Shown here one piece after another: positions 16,251-27,310 of a stretch of 64,000 bases of DNA. Made by a program: the position numbers and the translations under genes. The first letter of the stretch is position 1; each line of letters begins with the position of its first letter. This stretch comes from Comamonas kerstersii (GTDB taxonomy: Bacteria; Pseudomonadota; Gammaproteobacteria; Burkholderiales; Burkholderiaceae_C): assembly GCF_008801935.1 (NCBI RefSeq), contig NZ_VZOT01000006.1:62001-126000 (forward strand), given 5' to 3'. The notes under the pieces were generated by a model, which was not told the DNA's origin, ran no database searches, and saw nothing but the letters and a program-made list of their open reading frames with translations.

Positions 16251-16330
16251 ATAGCTGCCAGCGCTTGATTTACCTGAATTTCAAATACAAAACTATTTGA
16301 AAACCTTTATTTACAAGCGCTAGCAGCTAT
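16251..16330. repeat. palindromic intergenic repeat, long form (copy B)
   Basis: Outer arms ATAGCTGCCAGCGCTTG (16251-16267) and CAAGCGCTAGCAGCTAT (16314-16330) pair with one mismatch. Inner arms TTTCAAATA (16279-16287) and TATTTGAAA (16294-16302) are perfect. It sits inside the NAD salvage operon between pncB and the NadM-Nudix gene. Confidence 0.88.
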
Positions 16331-16342
16331 TCTTTTTAAAAG

Positions 16343-17413
16343 ATGCATAGTTCTTCTGTTCCTCACACTGCAGTGCTGATCGGGCGCTTTCAGCCCTTCC
16401 ACCTGGGCCATCTGGCGCTGCTGCAGCAGGCTCTGCAGGCCGCAGCGCAAGTGGTCGTCGTGCTGGGCAGCGCCTACCAGGCGCGCAGCCCCAAGAACCC
16501 CTTCACCTGGCCGGAGCGCAAGACCCTGATCCTTGGCAGCCTGCCCGCTGCGGATGCTGCCCGCGTGCGCTGCGTGCCCGTGCGTGACTACTACGACGAG
16601 CCGCACTGGGTGCAGGCCGTGATTGCAGCCGTGCACACAGAAGTCCCCGCCGGAGCACGCATTGCGCTTGTGGGCCACTTCAAGGACGCCACCAGCAGCT
16701 ATCTGGCACGCTTTCCGGACTGGGAGCTGCTGAGCCTGCCCCGCCAGGGCGCGTTTGACGGCACACCCACGCGAGAGATCTACTGGAACCTGCAGGACCT
16801 GCCGCACGACCAGATGTGGGAACAACTCGCCCCGCTGCTACCCGCTTCCACGGCACAGTGGCTGCGCCAGTGGCAAACCACGCCCGACTACGCTGCCATG
16901 CGCGCCGAATGGCGCATGATTGCTGGTTACAAGTCTGCCTGGGCCAGTGCGCCCTACCCGCCGGTGTTTGTCACCGTCGATGGCCTGCTGGTCTGCCACG
17001 GCCATGTGCTGCTGATCCAGCGCGGCCATGCACCCGGCAAAGGCCTGTGGGCGCTGCCCGGCGGCTTTGTGGAGCCCCGCGATACGCTGTGGCAGTCCTG
17101 CCTGCGCGAGCTTGACGAAGAAACCGGCCTGCCACTGGCTGCCGCTGACATGCAGGCCGCCTTGCAGGGCTGCGAAGTGTTTGACCACCCGGACCGCAGC
17201 CTGCGCGGGCGCACCATCACCCATGTGTTTGTCTTTCACCTGCCCGGGTATGCCCTGCCCGCCGTGCAAGGCGGTGACGATGCGGCTGCGGCCCGCTGGG
17301 TACCGGTGAGCGAACTGGCTGCCATGGAAAGCCAGATGTTTGAAGACCATTTCCACGTGCTGCGCCGCTGCTTTGCACGTTTTGGCGCAGGCCCTGAGCC
17401 TGCGTTGCCCTGA
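16343..17413 (+). CDS. bifunctional NMN adenylyltransferase / Nudix hydrolase
   Basis: A 356-residue fusion. Residues about 10-180 form an NadM-type nucleotidyltransferase with GRFQPFHLGH (HxGH motif) and a C-terminal TPTREIYWN block. Residues about 205-345 form a Nudix domain with GGFVEPRDTLW and RELDEETGL, matching the Nudix box G-x5-E-x7-RE-x2-EE-x-G. Such fusions link NAD synthesis from NMN with hydrolysis of ADP-ribose-type nucleotides. It is the third salvage gene in a row here. An adenylyltransferase acting on NMN implies a nicotinamide-ribose route beside the nicotinate route. Confidence 0.92.
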   Translation: MHSSSVPHTAVLIGRFQPFHLGHLALLQQALQAAAQVVVVLGSAYQARSPKNPFTWPERKTLILGSLPAADAARVRCVPVRDYYDEPHWVQAVIAAVHTEVPAGARIALVGHFKDATSSYLARFPDWELLSLPRQGAFDGTPTREIYWNLQDLPHDQMWEQLAPLLPASTAQWLRQWQTTPDYAAMRAEWRMIAGYKSAWASAPYPPVFVTVDGLLVCHGHVLLIQRGHAPGKGLWALPGGFVEPRDTLWQSCLRELDEETGLPLAAADMQAALQGCEVFDHPDRSLRGRTITHVFVFHLPGYALPAVQGGDDAAAARWVPVSELAAMESQMFEDHFHVLRRCFARFGAGPEPALP

Positions 17414-17436
17414 TCCACCCCTTGCCTGAGATTGCC

Positions 17437-17931
17437 ATGTCTGCCCTGACCATCCGCCCCGCCACGATTGAAGATACCGACCTGATCCTGCACTTTGTGC
17501 GCGAGCTGGCCATCTACGAAAAAGCCGAGCACGAAGTGCTGGCCACACCCGCCCATGTGCACCGCACGCTGTTTTGCGACAACCCCAAGGTCTTTGGCCT
17601 GATCTGCCTGGATGGCGACACGCCCGTGGGCTTTGCCGTGTACTTCTTCAACTACTCCACCTGGCAGGGCCGCCTGGGCCTGTATCTGGAAGATCTGTAC
17701 GTCTCGCCCGAGCACCGCGGCAAGGGCGCAGGCAAGGCGCTGCTGAGCCACCTGGCCAAAATCGCGGTAGACAATGACTGCGGCCGCTTTGAGTGGAGCG
17801 TGCTGGACTGGAACACCCCGTCCATCGAGTTCTATGACAGCCTGGGCGCCAAGCCCCAGTCCGAGTGGATTCGCTACCGCATGACCGGCGACGCCCTGCA
17901 GAACCTGTCGGCGCAGTGCACAACAAAGTAA
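17437..17931 (+). CDS. GNAT family N-acetyltransferase
   Basis: A 164-residue acetyltransferase. The acetyl-CoA binding motif is LYVSPEHRGKGAGKALL, with a preceding beta strand LGLYLEDLYV. The C-terminal WNTPSIEFYDSLGAKP is typical of the diamine/spermidine acetyltransferase-like (SSAT) branch, so small amines are a plausible substrate; that is inferred from family resemblance. The ATG at 17437 follows the NadM-Nudix stop by 23 bases, suggesting read-through from the salvage operon. A terminator lies 67 bases after the stop. Confidence 0.85.
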   Translation: MSALTIRPATIEDTDLILHFVRELAIYEKAEHEVLATPAHVHRTLFCDNPKVFGLICLDGDTPVGFAVYFFNYSTWQGRLGLYLEDLYVSPEHRGKGAGKALLSHLAKIAVDNDCGRFEWSVLDWNTPSIEFYDSLGAKPQSEWIRYRMTGDALQNLSAQCTTK

Positions 17932-17998
17932 CCACTCACATATTCAAAAACCAAGTCCACACCGCTGGATGCTGATCCTGCAAGACGGCTTGGCACAG

Positions 17999-18019
17999 GG
18001 CTCCTTCGGGAGCCTTTTT
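17999..18019 (+). terminator. rho-independent terminator before groESL
   Basis: GGCTCC, TTCG tetraloop, GGAGCC, five T. Confidence 0.88.
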
Positions 18020-18064
18020 CACAGGTTCACCCCCGGTTTACAAAATTCCGAGAGCACCCACCTC

Positions 18065-18092
18065 TTGAAAGCAAAAATTTTTACCTTATTAT
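18065..18092 (+). promoter_or_regulatory. sigma-70 promoter of groESL
   Basis: TTGAAA (18065-18070), 16 bases, TATTAT (18087-18092). The -10 hexamer abuts the CIRCE operator, so HrcA binding would block initiation. Confidence 0.65.
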
Positions 18093-18118
18093 TAGCACTC
18101 GACGGGCTTGAGTGCTAA
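18092..18118 (+). promoter_or_regulatory. CIRCE operator (HrcA binding site)
   Basis: TTAGCACTC, nine bases, GAGTGCTAA: a perfect CIRCE element. HrcA represses groESL here until heat or misfolded protein titrates GroEL. Confidence 0.95.
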
Positions 18119-18206
18119 CAGCACCTGAGCTCGCAGCATTTACAGCCATTCTGCACATGCAGGGTGGCCTTGGTTTCACCTTGTTGATTGATATCTAGGA
18201 GATGTT

Positions 18207-18497
18207 ATGAATCTGCGTCCTTTGCACGACCGCGTGATCGTCAAGCGCCTTGAGAACGAAACAAAGACAGCTTCGGGCATCTATATCCCTGACAACGCTG
18301 CTGAAAAGCCTGACCAGGGCGAAGTGTTGGCTGTTGGCCCCGGCAAGCGCAACGACAAGGGCGAGCACATTGCTCTGAACGTGAAGGTTGGCGACCGCGT
18401 GCTGTTCGGCAAGTACTCTGGCCAGACCGTGAAGGTCGATGGCGAAGAACTGCTGGTGATGAAGGAAGACGACCTGTTTGCCGTCGTCGAAAAGTAA
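18207..18497 (+). CDS. groES: co-chaperonin GroES
   Basis: A 96-residue GroES. It begins [18 protein letters not shown], has the mobile loop around [16 protein letters not shown], and ends [11 protein letters not shown], all standard. It forms the heptameric lid of the GroEL folding chamber. TAGGAG lies just before the ATG. groEL follows after 51 bases, and both are controlled by the CIRCE element and promoter upstream. Confidence 0.98.
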   Translation: MNLRPLHDRVIVKRLENETKTASGIYIPDNAAEKPDQGEVLAVGPGKRNDKGEHIALNVKVGDRVLFGKYSGQTVKVDGEELLVMKEDDLFAVVEK

Positions 18498-18533
18498 ATC
18501 AAGACTTTTCACCCATCCCACTTTTTGAACTGA

Positions 18534-20198
<1,665 letters not shown>

Positions 20199-20251
20199 TC
20201 GCCTGGCTGCTGACCGAAGCCTGCAAGGCTTCGGTGGCTGCACTACACAAC

Positions 20252-20282
20252 AAAAGGTCGCGCAAGCGGCCTTTTGTTTTTT
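20252..20282 (+). terminator. rho-independent terminator after groEL
   Basis: AAAAGGTCGC, GCAA loop, GCGGCCTTTT, then a T-rich tail. A second hairpin, CCGAAGCCT/AGGCTTCGG, lies just before it (20215-20234). Confidence 0.88.
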
Positions 20283-20288
20283 CTGCGT

Positions 20289-20771
20289 TTACTTCAGAGG
20301 AATCGGCGTGCTGCGCGGCACGGGAACCGCCGCCACACTGTTCTGGGGTGAACCTTCAATCACGCGGTCTGAATACGTCAGATACACCAGCGTATTGCGG
20401 CTGCTGTCCACCATGCGCACCACGCGCAGTCGCTTGAAAAGCAGTGAGGTACGCTCGGTAAACACTTCTTCCTGCTGCTTGATAGGCCCCGCAAAGCTGA
20501 TGGCGCCCGTGGCCTGGCAGCTGATGGAAGCTTCCGACTTGTCCTCGGCCAGTCCCAGCGCTCCCTTGACGCCTCCCGTCTTGGCACGCGAGACATAGCA
20601 GGTCACGCCTGCAACCTTGGGGTCGTCATAGGCATCGACCACGATCTTGTGGTCCGGGCCAATCCACTTGAACACGGTATCGACCGAGCCAATGGTTTCA
20701 GATCCTGCGGTGGCATAGCCGCAGCCCAGCAGCAAAGCGGCGCTGGTCAGCCAGAGTGTGCGTACTTTCAT
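20289..20771 (-). CDS. CreA family protein
   Basis: A 160-residue protein of the CreA family. Typical blocks are [27 protein letters not shown] and [13 protein letters not shown]. An N-terminal hydrophobic stretch ([15 protein letters not shown]) indicates export; LLLGC resembles a lipobox, so lipidation is possible. The function of CreA is unknown. The ATG at 20771 begins exactly at the signal peptide; a longer reading is unsupported. The gene is convergent with groEL and shares its terminator region. Confidence 0.85.
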   Translation of the reverse strand: MKVRTLWLTSAALLLGCGYATAGSETIGSVDTVFKWIGPDHKIVVDAYDDPKVAGVTCYVSRAKTGGVKGALGLAEDKSEASISCQATGAISFAGPIKQQEEVFTERTSLLFKRLRVVRMVDSSRNTLVYLTYSDRVIEGSPQNSVAAVPVPRSTPIPLK

Positions 20772-20986
20772 GCGCACAAGCATACGTGTATCTGGCGTGC
20801 ATGGCTGCAGGCAGATGTGCCACCAAGCCTGCCTGCTTTGTAAACAACTGCTGCAGGCTCCGGGCGACAGACTGACAATCACTCCCATGCTTTTTTCATG
20901 GCTGCATGCCCTGATGCTGCACCACCCAGCCCGCATGCCCAGTGGCTCCTGCCGCTTGCGCCACTTTGACGGTGGTTTCCATTCTC

Positions 20987-22207
20987 ATGCCCTCACCTAC
21001 TCCCAAGGCACAGCCCACCGTACTGGCTGCGCCTGCTCTGCTATTGATGGCGCTGGCCTGTGGTCTGTGCGCTGGCGGCAATTATTTCAACCAGGCCCTG
21101 CTGCACTCCATTGCCCTGCACTTTGATGTGGACGATGCCGCAGCAGGCCTGTCTGTCACCGTGGCCCAGGTGGCCTATGCCGTGGGCCTGCTGTTCATCA
21201 CCCCGCTGGGCGACAAGTTCGAGCGCCGCCGCATGGCTGTGGTGCTGATGCTGCTGGCTGCAGCTGGACACGCACTGGTGGGATGGAGCCAGAGCTTTGC
21301 CATGTTCATGGCGGGCACACTCATAGCAGGCCTGTTCTCTGTGGCTGCTCAGGTGCTGGTGCCCATGGCAGCTGCGCTGGCAGCGCCGGGGCATGCCGGG
21401 CGCAATGTGGGGCTGGTGCTCAGCGGCTTGCTGGTGGGCATTTTGCTTTCGCGCAGCGTGGCAGGAGGTCTGTCTGCCATTGGCGGCTGGAGTCTGGTCT
21501 ACCAGGTCACTGCCGTGGCCATGGTGCTGATGGCGCTGTGGCTGCGCCGCGCCCTGCCCACCTCACGCCATCCACAGCCCATGCCGTACACGCAGGTGCT
21601 CAGATCCATGGGGCAGCTGCTACGTACCCAGCCTGCGCTGCGCCTGCGCACGACCGCCAGCGCACTGGCGTTCGCCTCTGTGAGCGTGATGTTTGCCACC
21701 ATGGCACTGGTGCTCTCCAGCGCCCCCTTGCATTTGAGCGATGCACAGATTGGTCTGGTGGGGCTGGCAGGAGTGACCGGCGCCTTGATTGCCAATATGG
21801 CAGGCAGTTGGGCTGACAAGGGCAAAGGCAATGCCTTGCTGCGCCTGGGGGCTGTGACTTTGCTGCTGTCGTGGTGGCTGCTGTGGCAGGGGCAGAGCAG
21901 CGTGTGGTGGTTTGTGGCCGGGGTATTGGTGATGGACCTGGGCCTGCAGGCCATCAATGTGACCAACCAGTCCAGTGTGGCCAGCCTGCTGCCAGAGGCC
22001 CGCAGCCGCATGAATGCCGTCTATATGACGGGCTACTTTGCAGGTGCATCCGCAGGTTCTGCGCTGGGTGTCTGGGCATGGAATCTGGCAGGCTGGCAAG
22101 GCGCCTGCAGCGTAGGTGCGGGTCTGGCCTTGTTGGCTGCCATCAGCGTGTGGTGCGGCGTGCGCTGGAACAAAAAGCAGCAAAGCGCTGCCGTTCAGAC
22201 AGCTTGA
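20987..22207 (+). CDS. MFS transporter, drug/arabinose-efflux type
   Basis: A 406-residue major facilitator with twelve predicted helices. The motif between helices 2 and 3 is GDKFERRRM, and the antiporter-like motif in helix 5 is LLVGILLSRSVAGGL, typical of the YnfM/AraJ/DHA1 group. It should export a small solute using the proton gradient. The ATG at 20987 gives a short cytoplasmic start (MPSPTPKAQ). The substrate is unknown and neighbours give no clue. Confidence 0.85.
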   Translation: MPSPTPKAQPTVLAAPALLLMALACGLCAGGNYFNQALLHSIALHFDVDDAAAGLSVTVAQVAYAVGLLFITPLGDKFERRRMAVVLMLLAAAGHALVGWSQSFAMFMAGTLIAGLFSVAAQVLVPMAAALAAPGHAGRNVGLVLSGLLVGILLSRSVAGGLSAIGGWSLVYQVTAVAMVLMALWLRRALPTSRHPQPMPYTQVLRSMGQLLRTQPALRLRTTASALAFASVSVMFATMALVLSSAPLHLSDAQIGLVGLAGVTGALIANMAGSWADKGKGNALLRLGAVTLLLSWWLLWQGQSSVWWFVAGVLVMDLGLQAINVTNQSSVASLLPEARSRMNAVYMTGYFAGASAGSALGVWAWNLAGWQGACSVGAGLALLAAISVWCGVRWNKKQQSAAVQTA

Positions 22208-22217
22208 AAAGCGTTTT

Positions 22218-22553
22218 TCAGGGGTTGCTGCGCGTACCCAAGATGATGATGGCCATGCCCAGCAAACTCACTGCTACGCCAATCCAGTCGGTCATGGAAG
22301 GGCGCACCTTGTCCACCACCAGCAGCCACACCATGGCCACGCTGATGTACACCCCGCCATAGGCGGCATACACCCGGCCGGAGGCTGTGGGGTGCAGGGT
22401 GAGCAACCACGCAAACAGCGCCAGACTGGCAGCGGCTGGCAGCAGCAGCCAGGCCGATTTGTCTTGCTTGAGCCACAGGTAGGGCAGATAACAGCCCACG
22501 ATTTCAGCCAGTGCGGTGGCAACAAACAGGGCGATGGTTTTGAAAATTTCCAT
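22218..22553 (-). CDS. YnfA/UPF0060 family membrane protein
   Basis: A 111-residue four-helix membrane protein. [28 protein letters not shown] and [20 protein letters not shown] are the conserved YnfA blocks. The family is related to small multidrug-resistance carriers, though transport by bacterial YnfA is poorly defined. The ATG at 22553 starts at the conserved MEIFKTI. It is convergent with the MFS gene, ten bases apart. Confidence 0.9.
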   Translation of the reverse strand: MEIFKTIALFVATALAEIVGCYLPYLWLKQDKSAWLLLPAAASLALFAWLLTLHPTASGRVYAAYGGVYISVAMVWLLVVDKVRPSMTDWIGVAVSLLGMAIIILGTRSNP

Positions 22554-22593
22554 GCAGCGATTTTCGCGGCAAGCGAGTTTGGCGTAGAGAGAC

Positions 22594-22620
22594 AAAAAAG
22601 GGCTACGTCACCGGAGCCCT
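22594..22620 (-). terminator. rho-independent terminator of the cphA genes
   Basis: On the minus strand: AGGGCT, ten-base loop, AGCCCT, then a run of T. It lies 27 bases after the cphA stop. Confidence 0.8.
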
Positions 22621-22646
22621 CGCTAGCATGACCGCAAGGTCTGGAC

Positions 22647-25226
22647 TTAAGCCTTGGAGGCCGCTTGCACATGCTTGCGCAGGTGCTCCAGCGATTCCTC
22701 CACCTGGTCCACCAGTACCAGGCACAGATCACCAGGTTGCAGGCGGCTCAATGCATGGTCAATGGCGATAAATTCGCCGTGGATTTCCGTGGTGTAGCTG
22801 GTGCGCGTTGCACCCTCCAGTCCCTTGCGCAGCAGGGCCAGTACTTCGCCATCTTCACGGCCACGCTGGCAGGCATCCTGGTAGAGGATCACATCATCAA
22901 ACGCAGCGCCCAGAATGCGGGTTTGCTCAATGATGTCCTGGTCACGACGGTCACCAGCACCGCTGATCACCACGCTGCGGCGGTTCGCAGGCATGGTGGA
23001 GACGGCCTGCGTCAGAGCACGGATGGCATCAGGGTTGTGGCCATAGTCGGCCACGATGGTGGCACCACGGTAGTCCATCACATTGAAGCGGCCGGGCGCG
23101 TTGGCACTGTCGTTGTGGAAGGACGCCAAGCCTCGACGGATGGTGTCCCAGGGCAGATCGGCCGCCCAGGCAGCACCAATCGATGCCATGGCGTTATCGA
23201 CCTGGAAGCCAATCGTGCCGTTGCGGGTCAGCGGAATGTCTGCCAGTGCAATGCTTTCCTTGAATGCACCTTCCGCGCAGACGATGTGGCCATCATCGAC
23301 ATACACCACACGGTTGCCCTGTGCACGGTGCGTAGCCATGACGGGGTGGAAGCGCTCTGCGCCAAAGTAGATCACCTTGCCCTGACAAACATTGGCCATG
23401 GGTGCCACATAGGGGTCCATGGCATTGAGCACGGCATAGCCGTTGGGGGCCACGTTCTGCACGATGACGCGCTTCAAGACCATCACGTCTTCCACGGTGG
23501 TGATGTAGTTCAGGCCCAGGTGGTCGCCTTCGCCCACATTGGTGACCACGGCCACCTGGCAGCGGTCAAAGCCCAGACCTTCACGCAAGATGCCGCCACG
23601 CGCGCACTCCAGAATGGCGGCATCCACCTCGGGGTGGGCCAGCACATTGCGTGCACTCTTGGGACCAGAGCAGTCGCCGCTGTCAATCTGACGGCCATTC
23701 ACATAGACGCCATCGGTATTGGTCATGCCCACGCGCAGACCTTGCGAGGCAAAGATGTGCGCAATCAGGCGTGTGGTGGTGGTCTTGCCGTTGGTGCCGG
23801 TCACGGCGACTACGGGAATGCGACCATCTTCACCGGGGCCAAACAGCAGGTCCACCATGGGGGTGCCCACATTGCGGGGCTTGCCGAATGAGGGTGCCAG
23901 GTGCATGCGCAGACCGGGGGCAGCATTCACTTCCACAATGCCGCCATTCTGTTCTTCCAGCGGCTTGAGCATGGTCTCGCACACCACGTCTACGCCGCAG
24001 ATGTGCAGGCCCACGCAGGCAGCTGCTTCCACGGCGCGGGCGGCAATATCAGGGTGCACGTCATCGGTCACATCGGTGGCGCTGCCGCCGGTAGACAGAT
24101 TGGCGTTGTTGCGCAGCACCACGCGCTGGCCCTGTGCGGGAATGGAGTCAGGCGTCAGGCCTTCACCGGCAATGCGTGCAATGGCGATGTCATCCAGACG
24201 AATCTTGGTCAGCGCCGTACCGTGGCCAGAGCCGCGGCGTGGGTCCTGGTTGACGATGTCCACCAGCTCGCGGATGGTGTGCTCACCATCGCCCAGCACC
24301 TGGGGAGGATCGCGGCGGGCGGCAGCCACCAGCTTGTTGCCAACCACCAGCAGGCGGAAGTCATGGCCGGGCAAAAAGCGCTCCACCATGACCACCGTTC
24401 CAAACTCCATGGCAGTGGCATAGGCACGCTCCAGCTGCTCGCGTGTGGTGATGTTCACCGTCACACCCTTGCCCTGGTTGCCGTCCTGGGGCTTGACCAC
24501 CACCGGAAAGCCCACTTCTTCCGCCACTTTCCAGGCATCTTCCACATCCTTGACGGGGCGACCCATGGGCACAGGCACGCCTGCTGCATGCAGCAGGCGC
24601 TTGGTCAGGTCCTTGTCCTGGGCAATGGTTTCCGCCACGGAGCTGGTCTGGTCCACCTCTGCGGCCTGGAATTTGCGGGCCTTGGAGCCCCAGCCCAGTT
24701 GCACCAGGCTGCCTGCCGTCAATCGACGGAAGGGAATACCACGCGCCTTGGCTGCATTGGCCAGCGAAGCCGTCGATGGGCCCATGCGCTCTTCTTCATC
24801 CAGCTCGCGCAGCTCGGCAATGGCAGCCTTGACATCAAACTCGGTGTCGTTCAGGGCCGCGTTGATCAGCGCTTCAGACAGCTCCATGGCACGCTTGCCC
24901 ACGGCTTCTTCCGAATACTCCACCACCACCTGGAAAGTGCCTGCCTCAACGGTTGCGTGGGTACGGCTGAAGGTGACAGGGCAGCCAGCCTGTGCCTGCA
25001 TGGCCAGTGCAGCAGCTTCCAGTACATGGGCCATGGACAAGGTGTTGTCCATACCCTGCCCCTGCAGGCTGCCGATGGCGGGGAAACGCGCACGCACCTT
25101 GTCTTCAAAACCGGCAATTTGCGTGAAGTCGTGCTCTTGCGGCGTGCAGTGCACGATGCATTCGATGGCAGTGTTGCGGCTCCAGAGGTTGGGGCCACGC
25201 AAGGCACGGGTGCGAGAAATTTCCAT
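22647..25226 (-). CDS. cphA: cyanophycin synthetase
   Basis: An 859-residue enzyme that builds cyanophycin, a branched Asp-Arg storage polymer. Residues 1-160 form the N-terminal domain, about 205-450 the ATP-grasp domain (VVVKPQDGNQGKGVTV), and about 470-859 the Mur-ligase-like domain with an intact P-loop GTNGKTTTT at 476-484. The two ATP sites add Asp and Arg in turn. The ATG at 25226 begins with MEISRTRALRGPNLW, the family N-terminus. It lies 83 bases downstream of the CphA' gene, with a repeat half-site between. No cyanophycinase gene is visible here. Confidence 0.93.
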   Translation of the reverse strand: MEISRTRALRGPNLWSRNTAIECIVHCTPQEHDFTQIAGFEDKVRARFPAIGSLQGQGMDNTLSMAHVLEAAALAMQAQAGCPVTFSRTHATVEAGTFQVVVEYSEEAVGKRAMELSEALINAALNDTEFDVKAAIAELRELDEEERMGPSTASLANAAKARGIPFRRLTAGSLVQLGWGSKARKFQAAEVDQTSSVAETIAQDKDLTKRLLHAAGVPVPMGRPVKDVEDAWKVAEEVGFPVVVKPQDGNQGKGVTVNITTREQLERAYATAMEFGTVVMVERFLPGHDFRLLVVGNKLVAAARRDPPQVLGDGEHTIRELVDIVNQDPRRGSGHGTALTKIRLDDIAIARIAGEGLTPDSIPAQGQRVVLRNNANLSTGGSATDVTDDVHPDIAARAVEAAACVGLHICGVDVVCETMLKPLEEQNGGIVEVNAAPGLRMHLAPSFGKPRNVGTPMVDLLFGPGEDGRIPVVAVTGTNGKTTTTRLIAHIFASQGLRVGMTNTDGVYVNGRQIDSGDCSGPKSARNVLAHPEVDAAILECARGGILREGLGFDRCQVAVVTNVGEGDHLGLNYITTVEDVMVLKRVIVQNVAPNGYAVLNAMDPYVAPMANVCQGKVIYFGAERFHPVMATHRAQGNRVVYVDDGHIVCAEGAFKESIALADIPLTRNGTIGFQVDNAMASIGAAWAADLPWDTIRRGLASFHNDSANAPGRFNVMDYRGATIVADYGHNPDAIRALTQAVSTMPANRRSVVISGAGDRRDQDIIEQTRILGAAFDDVILYQDACQRGREDGEVLALLRKGLEGATRTSYTTEIHGEFIAIDHALSRLQPGDLCLVLVDQVEESLEHLRKHVQAASKA

Positions 25227-25279
25227 GGTCTGTCTTTCCGCCAAGTTATGAGTCAAATTGGCTTCTAACGTAGATGTAT

Positions 25280-25296
25280 CAAGCGCTAGCAGCTAT
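25280..25296. repeat. half-site of the palindromic repeat (copy D)
   Basis: CAAGCGCTAGCAGCTAT is identical over 17 bases to the right arm of the copy at 16314-16330. No matching left arm is seen. It lies between cphA' and cphA. Confidence 0.7.
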
Positions 25297-25309
25297 GTTT
25301 ATACAAGCA

Positions 25310-27310
25310 TCAAGCCGCTTGATAGTCAAAAGTTTTGATGCCAGCAGCAATCAGCTCCGGCGTAATGTCCAGCGCCCAGGCGGTAGCCACAGCCGCCAGC
25401 AGTGCGGCATGGTCAGGCTCAAAGCCATTGACGGGGCGCAGCGCAGTCAGTGTGCCCAGCACACGCTCGGTGCTGTCCTGTACCAGCACCACCTCCTCGC
25501 CCTTGAGCAGCACGGCACGACCACCGGCTTCGCGGTGTGCGGCCACGGTGGCGTTGCTGGCATCCAGGCTGTAGAACAGCACCTGACCATCACACAGGCG
25601 GGCCAGATCGGCGGTCTGTGCATCATCGGCATTGAGCACACCTGCGCCACGCGTCAGCACCACATCGATCTGGGTGCGCAGCACGCGGGTCATTTGTTCG
25701 GCTTCATGGATATCGTGGTTTGCCAGCGCTTCGTAGCCATCCATATCGGTCACCACGCCCACCTGGCAGCGGTCATAGGCCAGACCTTCTTCCAGAATCG
25801 AGCGGGCCGAGGTCTGGATCACCGCAGCTTCCGCCAGGCGGTTGACCAGCAGGCGGTGGGCTGCATGCCAGTTGGTGTTGTCACCCTTCTGGGTCAGGCG
25901 ACCTTCCAGGAAGGTGCCTTCGCTGCTGGCGACACCCGTGCGCTTGCCACTCAGCTGCAGCAGCCAGCCCACCAGGCGTGCGATAAAGGCGTTGTGGCGT
26001 GTTCCAGCAATGCCCACCACAGGAATGCGGGCTGCCAGGCCTTCGCTGTCGCCGTCCTCAGCGGGGAAGAGGTGCTCCACAATGGCCTGCCCCACAGGGC
26101 GCGCCACGCCCACGCTGGGCTTGAGGTGCATCAGCAAACCAGGGCCGCCATTGACCTCCAGAATGGCGCCACCCTGGGCTTCCAGCGGCTTGGAGATGTC
26201 CTGGCACACCAGGTCCACACCAGCAATATCCAGCCCCACCACCTTGGCAGACAGGGCAGCCATATAAGCCACCTCAGGGTGGACATCGTCTGTGCAGTCC
26301 ACCGTCACCACCTTGGCGCGCGGGTCGTGCTGACCATTGGGGTATTCACCGCGCGAAGCCGCCACCACCTTGCCACCCACGACCAGCAGGCGGTGCACAT
26401 GGCCAGGCACAAAGCGCTCCACCATCACATAGCGGGTGAGCTTGCGCGCCTCGTCATAGGCGGCGCGCACTTCGGCCTCAGAGGTCAGATTGACGCTGAC
26501 GCCCTCACCCTTGTTGGAGTTGTAGGGCTTCACAGTCACGGGCAGGCCCATGTAGTCGGCTTCTTCCCAGGCATCGTCTGCAGACTTGACCAGCTCCCAC
26601 TCAGGCACAGGCACGCCACAGGCCTTGAGCAGCTGTTTGCTCAGGTCCTTGTCTTCGGCAATGCCAAAACCGATGGCGCTGGTCTTGTCGGTCTCTGTAC
26701 TCCAGACGCGGCGCTGTGCTGCGCCATAGCCCAACTGCACCAGATTGCCATCATTCAGGCGAATAAAAGGAATGCGGCGCACAGCGGCGGCATTGACGAT
26801 GCTGGCCGTGCTGGGCCCCAGGTAGCGGTTTTCGATTTCTGCCTTGATGGCTTCGACCGCCGCCTGCACATCAAAGGGCTGGTTGTTGATGGCTGCCATG
26901 ATCAGGGCATGGCCCTGATTCAGCGCCACATGGGCTACCGACTCTTCAGGGCAGCGGAAGACCATGCGGTACACACCACGCTGCGAGACACTGCGGGTCT
27001 GACCAAACTCAGCAGGCATGCCCGCCATGTTCAGCAGCTCAATGATGGTGTGCTCCATCACATGGCCGCACCACGTGCCTTCCTGCAGGCGCTCAATAAA
27101 GCCGCCACGGTGGCCCACGCCACAGTGATGCTCCACCAGCCCAGGCAGCCAGGCTGTCAGGCGCTCCGTAAAGCCGTCGATCTTGTTGGAGGGGTAGTCC
27201 TCCAGTTCGCCCAGGTCCAACCACACCTCAAGCACTGGACGGTAAGTCCATACGCTGGGGCCACGCAGGTAAGTGGTACGAAGCAGTTGGATGTCTTTGA
27301 ATGTCGCCAT
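25310..27310 (-). CDS. second cyanophycin synthetase (CphA'), degenerate Mur-ligase site
   Basis: A 666-residue CphA homologue with the same N-terminal and ATP-grasp regions (TVKPYNSNKGEGVSV at about 259-273) but a C-terminal domain shorter by nearly 200 residues. Where CphA has GTNGKTTTT, this protein reads GTRHNAFIA (about 436-444), so the Mur-ligase P-loop has lost its GKT. Betaproteobacteria often carry cphA beside a shorter cphA'. By analogy with cyanobacterial CphA2 it may use one ATP site, for instance to repolymerise beta-Asp-Arg dipeptides; that is inference. It precedes cphA in a probable operon. Confidence 0.88.
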   Translation of the reverse strand: MATFKDIQLLRTTYLRGPSVWTYRPVLEVWLDLGELEDYPSNKIDGFTERLTAWLPGLVEHHCGVGHRGGFIERLQEGTWCGHVMEHTIIELLNMAGMPAEFGQTRSVSQRGVYRMVFRCPEESVAHVALNQGHALIMAAINNQPFDVQAAVEAIKAEIENRYLGPSTASIVNAAAVRRIPFIRLNDGNLVQLGYGAAQRRVWSTETDKTSAIGFGIAEDKDLSKQLLKACGVPVPEWELVKSADDAWEEADYMGLPVTVKPYNSNKGEGVSVNLTSEAEVRAAYDEARKLTRYVMVERFVPGHVHRLLVVGGKVVAASRGEYPNGQHDPRAKVVTVDCTDDVHPEVAYMAALSAKVVGLDIAGVDLVCQDISKPLEAQGGAILEVNGGPGLLMHLKPSVGVARPVGQAIVEHLFPAEDGDSEGLAARIPVVGIAGTRHNAFIARLVGWLLQLSGKRTGVASSEGTFLEGRLTQKGDNTNWHAAHRLLVNRLAEAAVIQTSARSILEEGLAYDRCQVGVVTDMDGYEALANHDIHEAEQMTRVLRTQIDVVLTRGAGVLNADDAQTADLARLCDGQVLFYSLDASNATVAAHREAGGRAVLLKGEEVVLVQDSTERVLGTLTALRPVNGFEPDHAALLAAVATAWALDITPELIAAGIKTFDYQAA

